Source of the DNA: Anaerolineae bacterium
GTDB taxonomy: Bacteria; Chloroflexota; Anaerolineae; Aggregatilineales; Phototrophicaceae
Direction: 5' to 3'
NCBI GenBank assembly: GCA_022843745.1
Contig: JALHNB010000005.1
Location: forward strand, 1-64,000
DNA: 64,000 nucleotides
Below the pieces are notes generated by a model, which did not search any database, had not been told where the DNA came from, and worked only from the letters and a program-made list of their open reading frames with translations. Shown here one piece after another: positions 17,399 to 26,574 of the stretch. The translations under genes were made by a program, and so were the position numbers. Positions within the stretch are counted from its first letter, which is position 1; each line of letters begins with the position of its first letter.

Positions 17399-18409
17399 TT
17401 ACTTTTGACTCAGAAGTATCTGTGTACCCTCAAAATCAAAGCTAAAATCCATCCTGCTAAGGCCGAGTGCGTGAAGGGCGCTGGTGACAGCATCCTGCTT
17501 GTCTTCATGGCAGTAAATCATAAAGAAGCCGCCACCGCCTGCACCGTTAATCTTGCCACCGAGAGCGCCGTTGTTCCGTGCCGCTTCATAAGCCTGGTCG
17601 ATCAGGCTGTTGCTGATGTCACGAACGACTCCGCGTTTTTGCAGCCATGACAGGTGCAGCAAATCACCGAACGCATCCAAATCCTGCCGCTGCAAGACTT
17701 CCAGCATTTCCTGACCCAACGCTTTAATGCGGTGCATTCTTTCCAGCGTCGCCGGGTCTTGTTCCTGGCTAGCGGTAGATTGCTTTTTGAGGATATTGCC
17801 CGAATCGCGTGATTTTCCGGTATAAAATAACATGAGCCGCCGCTGTAAGGTCGCCATCGTATCGGGCATCAGCGGCACTGGGGTGATCGTCGTGGAGTCT
17901 TTCGTGAATACGATCTGGTTCAAGCCTCCAATGGCTGAACCATACTCGTCCTGTTTACCGCTAGGCAAATGCAGTTTGTTGATGCCGATATCGCACGCCA
18001 TTTCCGCGATTTCGGCTCTGGTCATCACGCGCCCCTGCCACGCAGCCAGCGCCGTGACCATTGATACGGCAACCGCGCCCGATGATCCCAGACCCGTGCC
18101 GGGCGGAACTTGTGAGGATAGAAAAATATCCAGCCCGTCATAATTGCCAAATTCGCGTAAGATGGCCTTCGCCAAGCCTAACTCGCCCTCGTTGGAAAGT
18201 TCAGCGTCGGTTTCGTGGCGATAAAAAACGCGAAAATCCGATGAAGTGATTTGCAGAGCAGAGCCTGCACCCTGCGAAATAACGGTATAGATATAACGAT
18301 TGATAGCTGTGTTGAGAACTGCGCCGCCAAACTGAGTATAATACGCAGGTAGGTCAGTGCCACCCCCGCCTAGACTAATTCGTACTGGCGCGCGTGCAAT
18401 AAGCAGCAA
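17399..18409 (-). CDS. hddA: D-glycero-D-manno-heptose 7-phosphate kinase-like GHMP kinase
   Basis: A 336-residue GHMP-superfamily kinase. The N-terminal substrate loop PVRISLGGGGTDLP and the ATP-binding PGTGLGSSGAVAVSM (around residue 97-111) are intact, as is the C-terminal motif GGKINGAGGGGFF. The GGGTDLP signature together with a neighbouring gmhA and gmhB points to HddA, which makes heptose 1,7-bisphosphate for GDP-D-glycero-alpha-D-manno-heptose. L-fucose or mannose-type kinases share the same fold and are the alternative. The nucleotidyltransferase (HddC) expected to finish the pathway is not in the window. It diverges from the LysM gene over 267 bp. Confidence 0.88.
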   Translation of the reverse strand: MLLIARAPVRISLGGGGTDLPAYYTQFGGAVLNTAINRYIYTVISQGAGSALQITSSDFRVFYRHETDAELSNEGELGLAKAILREFGNYDGLDIFLSSQVPPGTGLGSSGAVAVSMVTALAAWQGRVMTRAEIAEMACDIGINKLHLPSGKQDEYGSAIGGLNQIVFTKDSTTITPVPLMPDTMATLQRRLMLFYTGKSRDSGNILKKQSTASQEQDPATLERMHRIKALGQEMLEVLQRQDLDAFGDLLHLSWLQKRGVVRDISNSLIDQAYEAARNNGALGGKINGAGGGGFFMIYCHEDKQDAVTSALHALGLSRMDFSFDFEGTQILLSQK

Positions 18410-18446
18410 GATAAATGGCCTCCTGAATGATGTGCTCGGAAGTTGA

Positions 18447-18515
18447 AAAGTAAACGATACCGAGAATCCTGATATTTAAAGTGAACGATACCGAGAATCA
18501 CAGAGAATCCTGATA
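18447..18515. repeat. Direct repeats AACGATACCGAGAATC in the hddA/LysM divergent region
   Basis: AAAGTAAACGATACCGAGAATC (core AACGATACCGAGAATC) occurs at about 18447-18469 and again at 18478-18500, a 31-base period or three helical turns. A third partial copy, AGAGAATCCTGATA, lies at 18502-18515. The repeats sit just upstream of hddA. Further right are an 8-bp hairpin ATTCGAAA/TTTCGAAT (18584-18602) and TTGACA (18617-18622) with AACAAT 18 bases on, a possible promoter for the LysM gene. Phased copies in a divergent control region suggest binding sites. Confidence 0.5.
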
Positions 18516-18676
18516 GGTTGACCTTTACTAAAAATAATCATAGCTTACCAGTTGGGACAATAGTCACAAGAGGTTATAAAAATATTCGAAAAAATTTCGA
18601 ATTTGACTACCGCCAATTGACAAGTCAGGATATTACAGGTAACAATGTGAACGATCCTGTTATGCGGTGAGGGTGA

Positions 18677-19210
18677 ATGTATCGGCTTTTATTCTACTTA
18701 CGAATTTTGCTTATCCTTCTGGTCGTAGGTGCGATTATCGCTGCGATCTATTATGCGATTCTGCAAGATAACCGCAAACGAGTCATGGAAATGTATAACC
18801 GGCAGGTTACTGTTGCCGTAGAAACCGCCATTTCGAATGCTCTTTATGGCGCTACACGCACCATTGAAGCGCCCATGCGCCAGTATCGCCTGTTGACGAT
18901 CTCATCCGAAGAAACACTCGAAAGTGTGGCAGATCGTTATAACACCACTGTTGAGGCTATTCGCGAAGTAAATGGATTGTCAGCGGATGTCGAAAAAGGC
19001 GATGGCGGTCAGCTGATTGTGCCGGAGGGTGTCCGCGAAATGAACCCGCCGCGCCGTTTAAAAGCATATACAGCCCGCGAGGGTGATACGTTCGATTTGC
19101 TGGCTGTCCAAAATAATGTACCCATAGATATATTGCAAACCGACAATCCGATCCTGTCCGAGCGCGGAATCTCGCCAGGAGATATTGTTTTTATCGCGAC
19201 CTTAGTGTAA
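18677..19210 (+). CDS. Membrane-anchored protein with two LysM-like domains
   Basis: A 177-residue protein with one N-terminal membrane helix (about 8-30). A linker leads to two LysM-like units at about 72-115 (TISSEETLESVADRYNTTVE) and 128-172 (YTAREGDTFDLLAVQNNVP). LysM units bind N-acetylglucosamine polymers, mainly peptidoglycan. GGTGAGGGTGA precedes the ATG. The next gene starts within about 25 bases, so the gene heads a three-gene envelope operon. Confidence 0.85.
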   Translation: MYRLLFYLRILLILLVVGAIIAAIYYAILQDNRKRVMEMYNRQVTVAVETAISNALYGATRTIEAPMRQYRLLTISSEETLESVADRYNTTVEAIREVNGLSADVEKGDGGQLIVPEGVREMNPPRRLKAYTAREGDTFDLLAVQNNVPIDILQTDNPILSERGISPGDIVFIATLV

Positions 19211-19234
19211 ATACACTTGAACAGGAAACCTATC

Positions 19235-21427
19235 GTGAAACCTGTTTCTCAAAAACTATACCGGCTGATTTTTTTGCTGCTGGCAGTTCTGGTGGCAGGG
19301 ATCATTGTCTCCTGTGACGCAGAGATCCCTCCACCGCCACAAGTAACCGTCAATATCACGCTGGTATCTAACGAAAGCGCTCTGAACGATGCCGTTAGTG
19401 AAGCACTGGCCGCTACAGAGGCGCAGAATGTATTCGCTACCGAAACGGCGCTGGAGCGTGGCAACATTACGCTGACACCGACCTCCACATCGACTTATAC
19501 ACTCACACCCAGGCCACCGACGGCCACGCGCGTGCTTTCGCCCACACCAACAGTCACGCCAACCGTTACGCCCACGCCGACCTTCCTGCCATTCGTGCCA
19601 AATACGCCGTCCGGATTTGAAGCGCGTACCGAAGGTGGTCGCATCCGTGTCGTTAATGCGTGGCAGGGTCTGCAATATTCATCCGTAGACATTTTTGTTG
19701 AGGATTTATCTATAGGTCGGACGCTTGCTGTCGGTGAGGCCACCAATTATCAGCGTGTCCTGTCACCAACGGCACGTGTCAGTGTTTATGGCGTTAATGA
19801 AGGGATCGCACAAACATCCTTTGAGCCACTTGTGAGCCGGGTTGTCGAAATTCCCGACGGCGGTGGTGTTTCGGTGGTGTTAGCTGATCTTGGGGATGGC
19901 CCGACACTGCTTCCGGTTGTAGAAGATGTTACGCCGCTGGATACAGGATATGCCCGCGTGACGGTTGTGCAGGCCAATCCTCTGATGCTGCGCTCGAATC
20001 TCGAAGTTCCTTCTCTCCAACGTGCGCTGGCCTATAACCTGTCGTTAGGTCAGATAGCTGGCCCATTTGATATTCCATCGGGCGAATATCAGCTCGGAAT
20101 TTATGATGCTGATAATCCTTCTCTCCTCCTGGAAACGATCAACCCATATGGTTTTAATAACCGTTTGAATTATTTGCTGGTGTTCTATCCGCCAGTGCAG
20201 GACAACGATAACCCGGATACGATTGCGTATCAGATTTTTGACGGCAGCACATCGCGTACTTCCACCGATATAGCGGCCTATTTTGTCAATGCCGCCAGTG
20301 CTGCTGGCCCACTTACCATTAAGCTGGATGGTCAGGTGCAGGTAAACGCTTTGAGTGTTGGTGATATCCTGGGGCCTGTCCCCGTTTCGAAACTGGGCAA
20401 CAGCATCATTGTTGAAGGCCAGGATGGTCGGGCAGCTTATAGCGACGAAGTACCTCTATGGAGCGCGGAAGATCGCGAGACGGATAAAATCATCATCCTT
20501 TTTGACCGACCCTCCTCAGATACGGAGCCTGCTCTCGTCCAGCTTGGCGTTTTCTCGCGCAATCCTCGTCCATCCGTTGCTGGCTCGAATGTCCGGCTCA
20601 TTCATGGCCTGACGGGTACAACCGTAACGCTGGATTTGCAAATTCGCTCAACCAATCCGCTGATAATCAACAATCCATTTGGGGTCCCACTCAGCCAGCA
20701 AGGGAACACAGCCTGGTCGCCCATGATTCAGAATGTCACTTTTGGCACGGCATCCGATTATGTGAACCGAACGCCCAACGTTTTTGACGTGCGTCTGGTA
20801 CTCTCCGGTACAGAAAGTGTTCAGGCTTCGCTCGCTGGCTTACAGTTTTTGGCAGGTGGTGTTTACGATTTTGTCGCGCTGCCAGGAGATCGTGGCGGTG
20901 TCGCAAAACTGGTTTTGATCGAGCCGGATGTCCAGGTATCAACGCTGGGGATTAACCAGGCCGATCCGCAAGTGATCCAGCAGCAGGTTGAAGCCGCGCT
21001 CACGGCATCTGCCCCTGCGATCAGTGCCACTCCAACCGTAGCACGTACACCGACGCCGACTATTTCGCCTGTACCAACCAATACACCGCCAGCATCGAAT
21101 ACCCCTGGGGTTGCGATTCCCAGTCTGTTGGTTAATCCCGCACCGCCCAATGCGATTTTAGACACGTTTGTCGTGGTTGGGGAAAATTTTGCTCCAAACC
21201 GACGTTACAGCATCAATATTGATGGCGGGGCAGAAGCTCAGGCGGGTGATACGGACGCGCAAGGCGGATTCCAGACAACGATAAGCCTGCCGGGAGATGT
21301 TGACCCAGGCTTACATGTGGTGCGTGTGTGCGTGGATTGCAGGGTGAATGGCGCACAGCAGGAACAGCTTATCGCTATTAAAGTGGCGGATACTGATGTG
21401 ACGCCAACGGCTACCCCGCAACCTTGA
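19235..21427 (+). CDS. DUF4397-containing lipoprotein
   Basis: An exported lipoprotein of 730 residues. The lipobox GIIVSC puts the lipidated Cys near residue 26. A Thr/Pro linker (about 85-120) is followed by several DUF4397-like beta domains with the recurrent pattern RVVNAWQGLQYSSVDIFVED and VRLIHGLTGTTVTLDLQI. A second Thr/Pro linker (about 595-625) leads to a terminal Ig/IPT-like domain. I chose GTG 19235 because AGGAAA lies six bases before it and it gives a clean signal peptide. A TTG at 19217 is in frame and would add six residues. DUF4397 has no established activity. It is the middle gene of the LysM/DUF4397 operon. Confidence 0.85.
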   Translation: MKPVSQKLYRLIFLLLAVLVAGIIVSCDAEIPPPPQVTVNITLVSNESALNDAVSEALAATEAQNVFATETALERGNITLTPTSTSTYTLTPRPPTATRVLSPTPTVTPTVTPTPTFLPFVPNTPSGFEARTEGGRIRVVNAWQGLQYSSVDIFVEDLSIGRTLAVGEATNYQRVLSPTARVSVYGVNEGIAQTSFEPLVSRVVEIPDGGGVSVVLADLGDGPTLLPVVEDVTPLDTGYARVTVVQANPLMLRSNLEVPSLQRALAYNLSLGQIAGPFDIPSGEYQLGIYDADNPSLLLETINPYGFNNRLNYLLVFYPPVQDNDNPDTIAYQIFDGSTSRTSTDIAAYFVNAASAAGPLTIKLDGQVQVNALSVGDILGPVPVSKLGNSIIVEGQDGRAAYSDEVPLWSAEDRETDKIIILFDRPSSDTEPALVQLGVFSRNPRPSVAGSNVRLIHGLTGTTVTLDLQIRSTNPLIINNPFGVPLSQQGNTAWSPMIQNVTFGTASDYVNRTPNVFDVRLVLSGTESVQASLAGLQFLAGGVYDFVALPGDRGGVAKLVLIEPDVQVSTLGINQADPQVIQQQVEAALTASAPAISATPTVARTPTPTISPVPTNTPPASNTPGVAIPSLLVNPAPPNAILDTFVVVGENFAPNRRYSINIDGGAEAQAGDTDAQGGFQTTISLPGDVDPGLHVVRVCVDCRVNGAQQEQLIAIKVADTDVTPTATPQP

Positions 21428-21443
21428 TGGAAACAGGTGAATA

Positions 21444-23267
21444 ATGCTTAGGACGTTTAAAGCGCTGGTCGCGATTATTATCCTTATCACTGCTGCCGTT
21501 GCTCTCGCGCCGATCACCGTCGCGCAAGTCGATCAAACGGTTAACGTGGGTGAGATACGGATTGTCAACGGGCTGGTTGGGCTGGGGAATGTCGATGTCT
21601 ATCTGAACGGCAAGGCAATTTCTTTCGGATTGCAACCGACAACTGCAACGACCTATATGTTCGTTCCTGCGGGACAGCATAGTATCGCGGTGCGGATAGC
21701 AGGGGCAGATGCGCTTTCCGCTCCCGTAGCCGATATTTTATTTGATCTTGTACCCAACCAAAGCCGTACAGCCATCATTTATCAGAAGCAGTTTGCACAG
21801 GCCGATGGTTATGTTCCGCCGCTGGAACAATCCGGCGCGATCATGATGCTGGACGATAACCGCAGCCCGATTGAACTCGGCAGGACGCGGTTAACTGTTG
21901 CACACCTCGCCCCAGGATCGCCCAATCGTTTAAGCATCACCTACCCGGACCGTGCCTCGCTGCTGCATGAGGTTACGCTGGAGAAGCCCTACGGGACGAT
22001 TGATGTGGATGCGAAAGTCTATCCGCTGGCGATTGTTGATGCCACCAGCGCAGAATTAACACGCCTCGAATTGATTGGCGACATCAGTTTCTACGCCAAT
22101 ACGTTTTATACGCTGGTCATCGTGCCGGATATTGCGCCAAGTGCCAGTGGTCGGCTCCTGCCGGGATTATTATCGCCATCCATGCGCCTGTTTTTCGTCA
22201 GTGCGCCGATTGACCCGCCGCAAGATGGAATCCGCATGCGGGTGATCCACGCCGCGCATGATACCGCTGTCGTTGATCTGTATATTGATGAGCGTCTGGT
22301 CGCCTCACGTCTGAATTACAGCCGTTATACGGAATATTTGGGGCTGACGGGCTATACCCATACCCTTGCGCTCCGTAACCGCGATGCCGCGCCAGAGAGT
22401 GCGCCGCTGGCGACAGCCCGCTTCTCGATAACGGCTGATAACCAGAGTCAGAAAAACTGGACAATTCTGATGCTGAATGCCACCGAACAGAATGTTCAGG
22501 CATTACAGTTGATTGATACTGCTCTACAGGCATCCGACCCCAATAACCAACCGCAAATTATTAATACAGATGGTGGGCCGATGATTATGGCGCTTCTGCC
22601 GGATAATATCGCCCAGACCGAAAGCGGCGCTGCGCGTGTCCGTCTGCTACACGCAGTCAATGGTGCGCTCGATCTCAGCCTGTTTACGGATGCGCTGCCC
22701 ATCGAAGAAGGCATTATCCTGCCGACCCCCAGACCCGGCCCCACACCAACTCCATCACCGCCTCTTCAGTTGATTGAGCCGGTTGTTTTTGGCGCAGAGG
22801 CGAACGAGGGCGAAGTTCCAGCGGGTTTGTATAGCGAACTTGAATTCAGAGTCAGTGGTTCGAGCGTTGTGAGCAGCCTCCAGAATGTCCATCTTGTCGA
22901 TGGTGTGGTTTACACGTATGTGTTGATCGGTCAACCGGGTGGCGAACCGCCTGTTCAAGTGCTGCAACTACAAGATTATGGACGCGGCGTTCCCCAGGAA
23001 CGGCAGTATGAAGGTGTCATTATTTCGAATCAGGCCGTCAATGTTCGTGAGCGTGCCAATTCCGCTTCAGCCGCGTTGACCCAATTAGCGAACAATAGTG
23101 AAGTCGAGGTGTTGGGGCGCAATTTCGACGGCGCGTGGGTGATTATTCGCTTCGTTGATCCGACGACACGCGCTCGACGTGAAGGTTGGGTATCGTCGGG
23201 GTTGATACGGGTGACACGCCTGGGCGAACCGATCAATGTGCTGTCGCTGCCACAGGTGACACGTTAG
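21444..23267 (+). CDS. Secreted DUF4397 protein with C-terminal SH3b domain
   Basis: A 607-residue exported protein with a signal peptide (1-28, ending TVAQ). About four DUF4397-like units follow: IRIVNGLVGLGNVDVYLNG near 33, TVAHLAPGSPNRLSI near 153, MRVIHAAHDTAVVDLYIDE near 265 and VRLLHAVNGALDLSL near 396. A short Pro/Thr linker (about 430-440) precedes one further unit and a bacterial SH3 domain (about 530-595, VNVRERANSASAALTQL). SH3b domains usually bind cell-wall peptides. It starts 16 bases after the preceding DUF4397 gene, shares its architecture and is probably its paralogue. A terminator follows. Confidence 0.85.
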   Translation: MLRTFKALVAIIILITAAVALAPITVAQVDQTVNVGEIRIVNGLVGLGNVDVYLNGKAISFGLQPTTATTYMFVPAGQHSIAVRIAGADALSAPVADILFDLVPNQSRTAIIYQKQFAQADGYVPPLEQSGAIMMLDDNRSPIELGRTRLTVAHLAPGSPNRLSITYPDRASLLHEVTLEKPYGTIDVDAKVYPLAIVDATSAELTRLELIGDISFYANTFYTLVIVPDIAPSASGRLLPGLLSPSMRLFFVSAPIDPPQDGIRMRVIHAAHDTAVVDLYIDERLVASRLNYSRYTEYLGLTGYTHTLALRNRDAAPESAPLATARFSITADNQSQKNWTILMLNATEQNVQALQLIDTALQASDPNNQPQIINTDGGPMIMALLPDNIAQTESGAARVRLLHAVNGALDLSLFTDALPIEEGIILPTPRPGPTPTPSPPLQLIEPVVFGAEANEGEVPAGLYSELEFRVSGSSVVSSLQNVHLVDGVVYTYVLIGQPGGEPPVQVLQLQDYGRGVPQERQYEGVIISNQAVNVRERANSASAALTQLANNSEVEVLGRNFDGAWVIIRFVDPTTRARREGWVSSGLIRVTRLGEPINVLSLPQVTR

Positions 23268-23274
23268 GCAAAAT

Positions 23275-23304
23275 AAAAGGGGCGATATATTCGCCTCTTT
23301 TTAA
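23275..23304 (+). terminator. Terminator of the LysM/DUF4397 operon
   Basis: AAAAGGGGCGA and TCGCCTCTTTT form an 11-bp stem (one G-T pair) with a TATAT loop, and the T-run continues after it. It begins eight bases past the stop codon. Confidence 0.85.
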
Positions 23305-23359
23305 ATCTCATTCTGATGCCTGAAATCTATCAGTTCACAGGTACTGCAAAACTTCAAAA

Positions 23360-24145
23360 CTAGGTGTTCACAGGCACGGCAAAAATCGGTGTCGTGGTTG
23401 GCTGATCGTCAAACGGGCTGCCACCTGCTGGTTCAATCGAAACCGCAAAGGCCTGGTAGTTCTGAAGCGAGGTTTCCAGCGGCACAACGATATACGTTGT
23501 TTCCTCAGCTTGGGTGGCCTGGAACAATCCTCCGCTTTGAATACTGCTCTGGTTATTGATAAGCCACAATTGAAATGTTTGGTCGGCTGGCAGGACAGGC
23601 AGATTGCTGACCTGAATCACCGCCTGGCTGCCGTCCGGCGCGGCTATGAGGGTACCCGAAATTTGTTCCTGCGCCGGGTCTGGAACCAAGGCAACACTGA
23701 CTGCGCCCTCCTGCGCAGAAAGGCTTGCATAAAGCTCCTGCGGGGATAACGCCTGCTGATTGCGCGATAAGAACCAGGCGACACCAAAAACGACGACTAA
23801 CATCGCTGCCAGTGCCAGTAATCCACCCAGTGCGCGATTGCGGCGGACGGGTTTGGGTTCAGGTAGGCTGGATTCCGACATCGGTATCGTTTTGATGGGT
23901 GCCGGGGGTGTTTCGGTTTTGCGCTGTGCAGCCAGCCGTTTACGCAGATCATCCTTCAGATGTGATGGAGCAGTTTGTGCAGGCGTTATCAAGATTAGCG
24001 AATCCGTCAACGCCTGATATTCCGCAAGCATCTTCTGTGCTTCGGCATCATTGGCTAGGAGCGTTTCAAATGCTTCTCGTTCTTCGGTATCGAGCGCACC
24101 CAGTGCATACGCGGGTATCAAGTCAAGGAATGTTTCTCTGTTCAT
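23360..24145 (-). CDS. Anti-sigma factor of the RskA type
   Basis: A 261-residue membrane protein. The cytoplasmic N-terminus (1-90) has the anti-sigma helix pattern LIPAYALGALDTEEREAFETLL. One membrane helix lies at about 105-127, and an extracytoplasmic RskA-like domain (about 135-261) shows QEQISGTLIAAPDG and FQLWLINNQSS. The N-terminal part lacks the His-x3-Cys-x2-Cys zinc motif, as in the non-ZAS anti-sigma group. It lies 80 bp downstream of the ECF sigma factor gene and should sequester that factor until an envelope signal releases it. Confidence 0.88.
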   Translation of the reverse strand: MNRETFLDLIPAYALGALDTEEREAFETLLANDAEAQKMLAEYQALTDSLILITPAQTAPSHLKDDLRKRLAAQRKTETPPAPIKTIPMSESSLPEPKPVRRNRALGGLLALAAMLVVVFGVAWFLSRNQQALSPQELYASLSAQEGAVSVALVPDPAQEQISGTLIAAPDGSQAVIQVSNLPVLPADQTFQLWLINNQSSIQSGGLFQATQAEETTYIVVPLETSLQNYQAFAVSIEPAGGSPFDDQPTTTPIFAVPVNT

Positions 24146-24225
24146 GTGTTTAAGACAACTGTCATCACTGCGCCATAGGGCCGCTAATAATCTTACAATG
24201 TTCCTCTGAATATTTGAATATACGC

Positions 24226-24822
24226 TCAGTTATCCAATGTCGGATTTATGGGCGTCTCAGTTAGCCACGCCGAACGCAACTTTTGCATCCCCTGACGTAT
24301 ACGGGTTTTTACCGTTCCTAATGGTAATTTCAAATATTCTGAAATATCGGAATGCGACATGCCGTAAAAATAGGTCAATCCGATTACGTCGCTTTGTTCC
24401 GGTGGAAGCTCTTTCATCACCATCACCAAGGTCCGGCGCAGTTCACCGTTGCCGGATGTTAAGATGCTCTCCCATAACTGTGGGTTTTCATCGATAAACA
24501 ACATTTCCTGCTTAGGTTCTTGCCGGGTGCGCTGACGTATGACATCAATCGCCAGTCGTCGGGTAATCGTCAACAGCCAAACAATAAACTGACCCTTCTG
24601 CGGGTCATAGGTGTGCGACTTGTCCCATAGACGCATAAAGGTGTCCTGCGTGACTTCTTCCGCCGCCATCTGGTCGTTGAGAATACGCTGTGCCACCGAA
24701 AAAACTAGATTGGCAAACTGAGCGTGCAAGGCTACCAAAGCTTCCTCGTCGCCTAGTTGAATACGTTGTAGTAACTCTAAAACGGGTGTCTGACTCATAA
24801 CATTTTGATCGGATTTATACAT
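24226..24822 (-). CDS. ECF-type RNA polymerase sigma factor
   Basis: A 198-residue extracytoplasmic-function sigma factor. Region 2 (about 30-100) shows AAEEVTQDTFMRLWDKS and FIVWLLTITRRLAIDVIRQR. Region 4 (about 135-185) shows QSDVIGLTYFYGMSHSDISEYLKLPLGTVKTRI. The SigK/RskA-type partner follows. A TATACT hexamer at 24832-24837 lies so close to the first ATG that the ATG at 24798 (MSQTP) may be the true start. Such factors usually drive their own operon, but I could not find a convincing matching -35 box. Confidence 0.9.
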   Translation of the reverse strand: MYKSDQNVMSQTPVLELLQRIQLGDEEALVALHAQFANLVFSVAQRILNDQMAAEEVTQDTFMRLWDKSHTYDPQKGQFIVWLLTITRRLAIDVIRQRTRQEPKQEMLFIDENPQLWESILTSGNGELRRTLVMVMKELPPEQSDVIGLTYFYGMSHSDISEYLKLPLGTVKTRIRQGMQKLRSAWLTETPINPTLDN

Positions 24823-25000
24823 AGATTGAATAGTATAACCATAAGCCTGACTTCATGAAACCGCCACTTCGCATGACAGGTGTGTTTTAGTTCCGTCTCA
24901 GCTTTGTACGTTACTGTTCATTGTAAGGCAATACAGATGAGCGTCCAGCTCAAAAAATGCTCACTTTTTGCTCAAAAATTAATAATTTCGCCTTAAAGAC

Positions 25001-25043
25001 ACAAGAGCGCAAAGAATTTTTGACCTTTTCTTTGCGCTTTGTG
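25001..25043. repeat. GCGCAAAGAA palindrome after the aminotransferase
   Basis: GCGCAAAGAA (25007-25016) and TTCTTTGCGC (25028-25037) form a perfect 10-bp stem with an 11-base loop, flanked by ACACAA and TTTGTG that extend the pairing imperfectly. It lies about 20 bases beyond the aminotransferase stop. It may act as its terminator, though the T-run on the minus strand is poor. The composition (CACAAAGCGCAAAG) is related to the element at 58119. Confidence 0.6.
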
Positions 25044-25058
25044 CCTGAGTTTTTTGCT

Positions 25059-26393
25059 TTAGCCTTCGTAGTAGCTGTCGATTTTACTTAAGGCGTGATC
25101 GACAATCTCTAGCCCATCTCTAATCTGCGCTTCGTTAATGATGAGTGGGGGGCAGTTGAAAACCATGCTCCAGCGCACGAACGTACTCATTCCTTCTTCC
25201 TTGAGCGTCTTGGTGACAATCGCCATCGGCTCGCTTGGTGCGCCCAGATAAGGGGTCATCGGTTCGCGCGTTTCGCGGTTTTTCACCAGTTCGATGACCT
25301 GATGCAGACCTGCGCCGCGAATCTCGCCAATCGTGGGATGTTTTTCAGCCAGATCGTTGAGTCCCTGTCGTAACACCTTGCCCATTTCGCGGGCATTTTC
25401 GATCAGGTTTTCGTTGCGGTAGACCTCGATATTGGCGACACCCGCCGCGCAAGCCAGCGGATGTGCGCTGTAGGTCAGACCCGTTGAAAGCACATGATCG
25501 TCAAAAAACGCGCCGACTTCTTCGCTGACAATCGTCGCGCCCATTGGCACATAGCCGCTGGTGATACCCTTCGCGACGGCGATAATGTCGGCCTGGACAT
25601 TGGGATAATGATCGACACCGAACCACTCACCCGTGCGCCCGAAACCGCTCATCACCTCGTCCACCAGCAGCAGCATGTTATATTTCTTGCAGATTTCGCC
25701 GAGTCGATCCCAGTAAACCGCGCTGGGCTGGATAATGCCGCTGGTGCCGCTGTAGCCTTCGATCAAAATCGCGGCGCAGTTCTGCGGGCCTTCCATCTGT
25801 ACGATTTCCTCGACCATATCCGCCATGATCGCGTCGCCCTCTTCCTGTGTGCGGCCTTTATAGACCGGGCTGCGATAGGCGTAAGGGTCGGGCAGACGCA
25901 CGATGTCCGGGATGCCAGCGTGTCCATGACGACGTGGGTCGCCGCCAGCGCTGGCCGCGCCAAAGGTCGCACCGTGATAGGAACGGTAGCGAGTGAGAAT
26001 TTTTTGTTTTCCCGTGAACAGCCGCGCCATCTTGATCGCATTTTCGATAGCGTCTGTGCCGCCGTTGGTGAAAAACGCCTTACTCAGATTTCCCGGTGTG
26101 ACTTCCGCCAGCAGTTCACCCAGGCGACCACGTGCTTCGGTAGCGATGCTCGGATAGGCAAAGCTGATACGCGCGACGTGATCCTGAATCGTTTTGACAA
26201 CGTGCGGGTGGCTGTGACCGACATTCACGTTAATCAACTGGGATGACCAGTCGAGATAGCGTTTGCCCTCGGTATCCCAAAAATACACGCCCTCGCCACG
26301 ATCCATGACAATCGGATTCCAGGCTTGCTGCGCTGTCCAGCTTGTCAGCGTGTAATCCTTATTAAGCTCGACAATTTCTGCCGTTGTAGACAT
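25059..26393 (-). CDS. Class III pyridoxal-phosphate aminotransferase
   Basis: A 444-residue fold-type I aminotransferase of the class III (omega-amino acid:pyruvate) group. The PLP Lys is Lys275 in IAVAKGITSGYVPMGA, preceded by the cofactor Asp in LLVDEVMSGFGRTGEW. The N-terminal WSSQLINVNVGHSHP and SYHGATFGAASAGGDPRR segments are typical of taurine-, beta-alanine- or putrescine-type enzymes. The amino donor cannot be decided and no pathway genes adjoin it. The gene is monocistronic by its spacing on both sides. Confidence 0.92.
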   Translation of the reverse strand: MSTTAEIVELNKDYTLTSWTAQQAWNPIVMDRGEGVYFWDTEGKRYLDWSSQLINVNVGHSHPHVVKTIQDHVARISFAYPSIATEARGRLGELLAEVTPGNLSKAFFTNGGTDAIENAIKMARLFTGKQKILTRYRSYHGATFGAASAGGDPRRHGHAGIPDIVRLPDPYAYRSPVYKGRTQEEGDAIMADMVEEIVQMEGPQNCAAILIEGYSGTSGIIQPSAVYWDRLGEICKKYNMLLLVDEVMSGFGRTGEWFGVDHYPNVQADIIAVAKGITSGYVPMGATIVSEEVGAFFDDHVLSTGLTYSAHPLACAAGVANIEVYRNENLIENAREMGKVLRQGLNDLAEKHPTIGEIRGAGLHQVIELVKNRETREPMTPYLGAPSEPMAIVTKTLKEEGMSTFVRWSMVFNCPPLIINEAQIRDGLEIVDHALSKIDSYYEG

Positions 26394-26540
26394 CAGAATG
26401 ACTCCTTAGATAGGCTGTTCGCGATGCGCTTTCAGCCGTCAGCCAGAACTTTTGCCTAATTGTAATCCAAAATGGCCTGAGAACCCAACACCTCAGATCA
26501 TAAATGACGGGATAACCCAACAGCGCGGACGATAAAAAAA

Positions 26541-26563
26541 AGAGGCATCGTCTGAATGCCTCT
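26541..26563 (-). terminator. Terminator of the arginine-rich mini-gene
   Basis: AGAGGCAT and ATGCCTCT form a perfect 8-bp stem with a seven-base loop. On the minus strand it is followed by an unbroken run of eight Ts (26533-26540). It lies 11 bases after the stop of the mini-gene at 26575. Confidence 0.88.
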
Positions 26564-26574
26564 CGCTATAATGC

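Noticed and set aside
25494-26246. 250-codon open frame opposite the aminotransferase
   Set aside because: Antisense shadow of a highly conserved PLP enzyme; no start signals.
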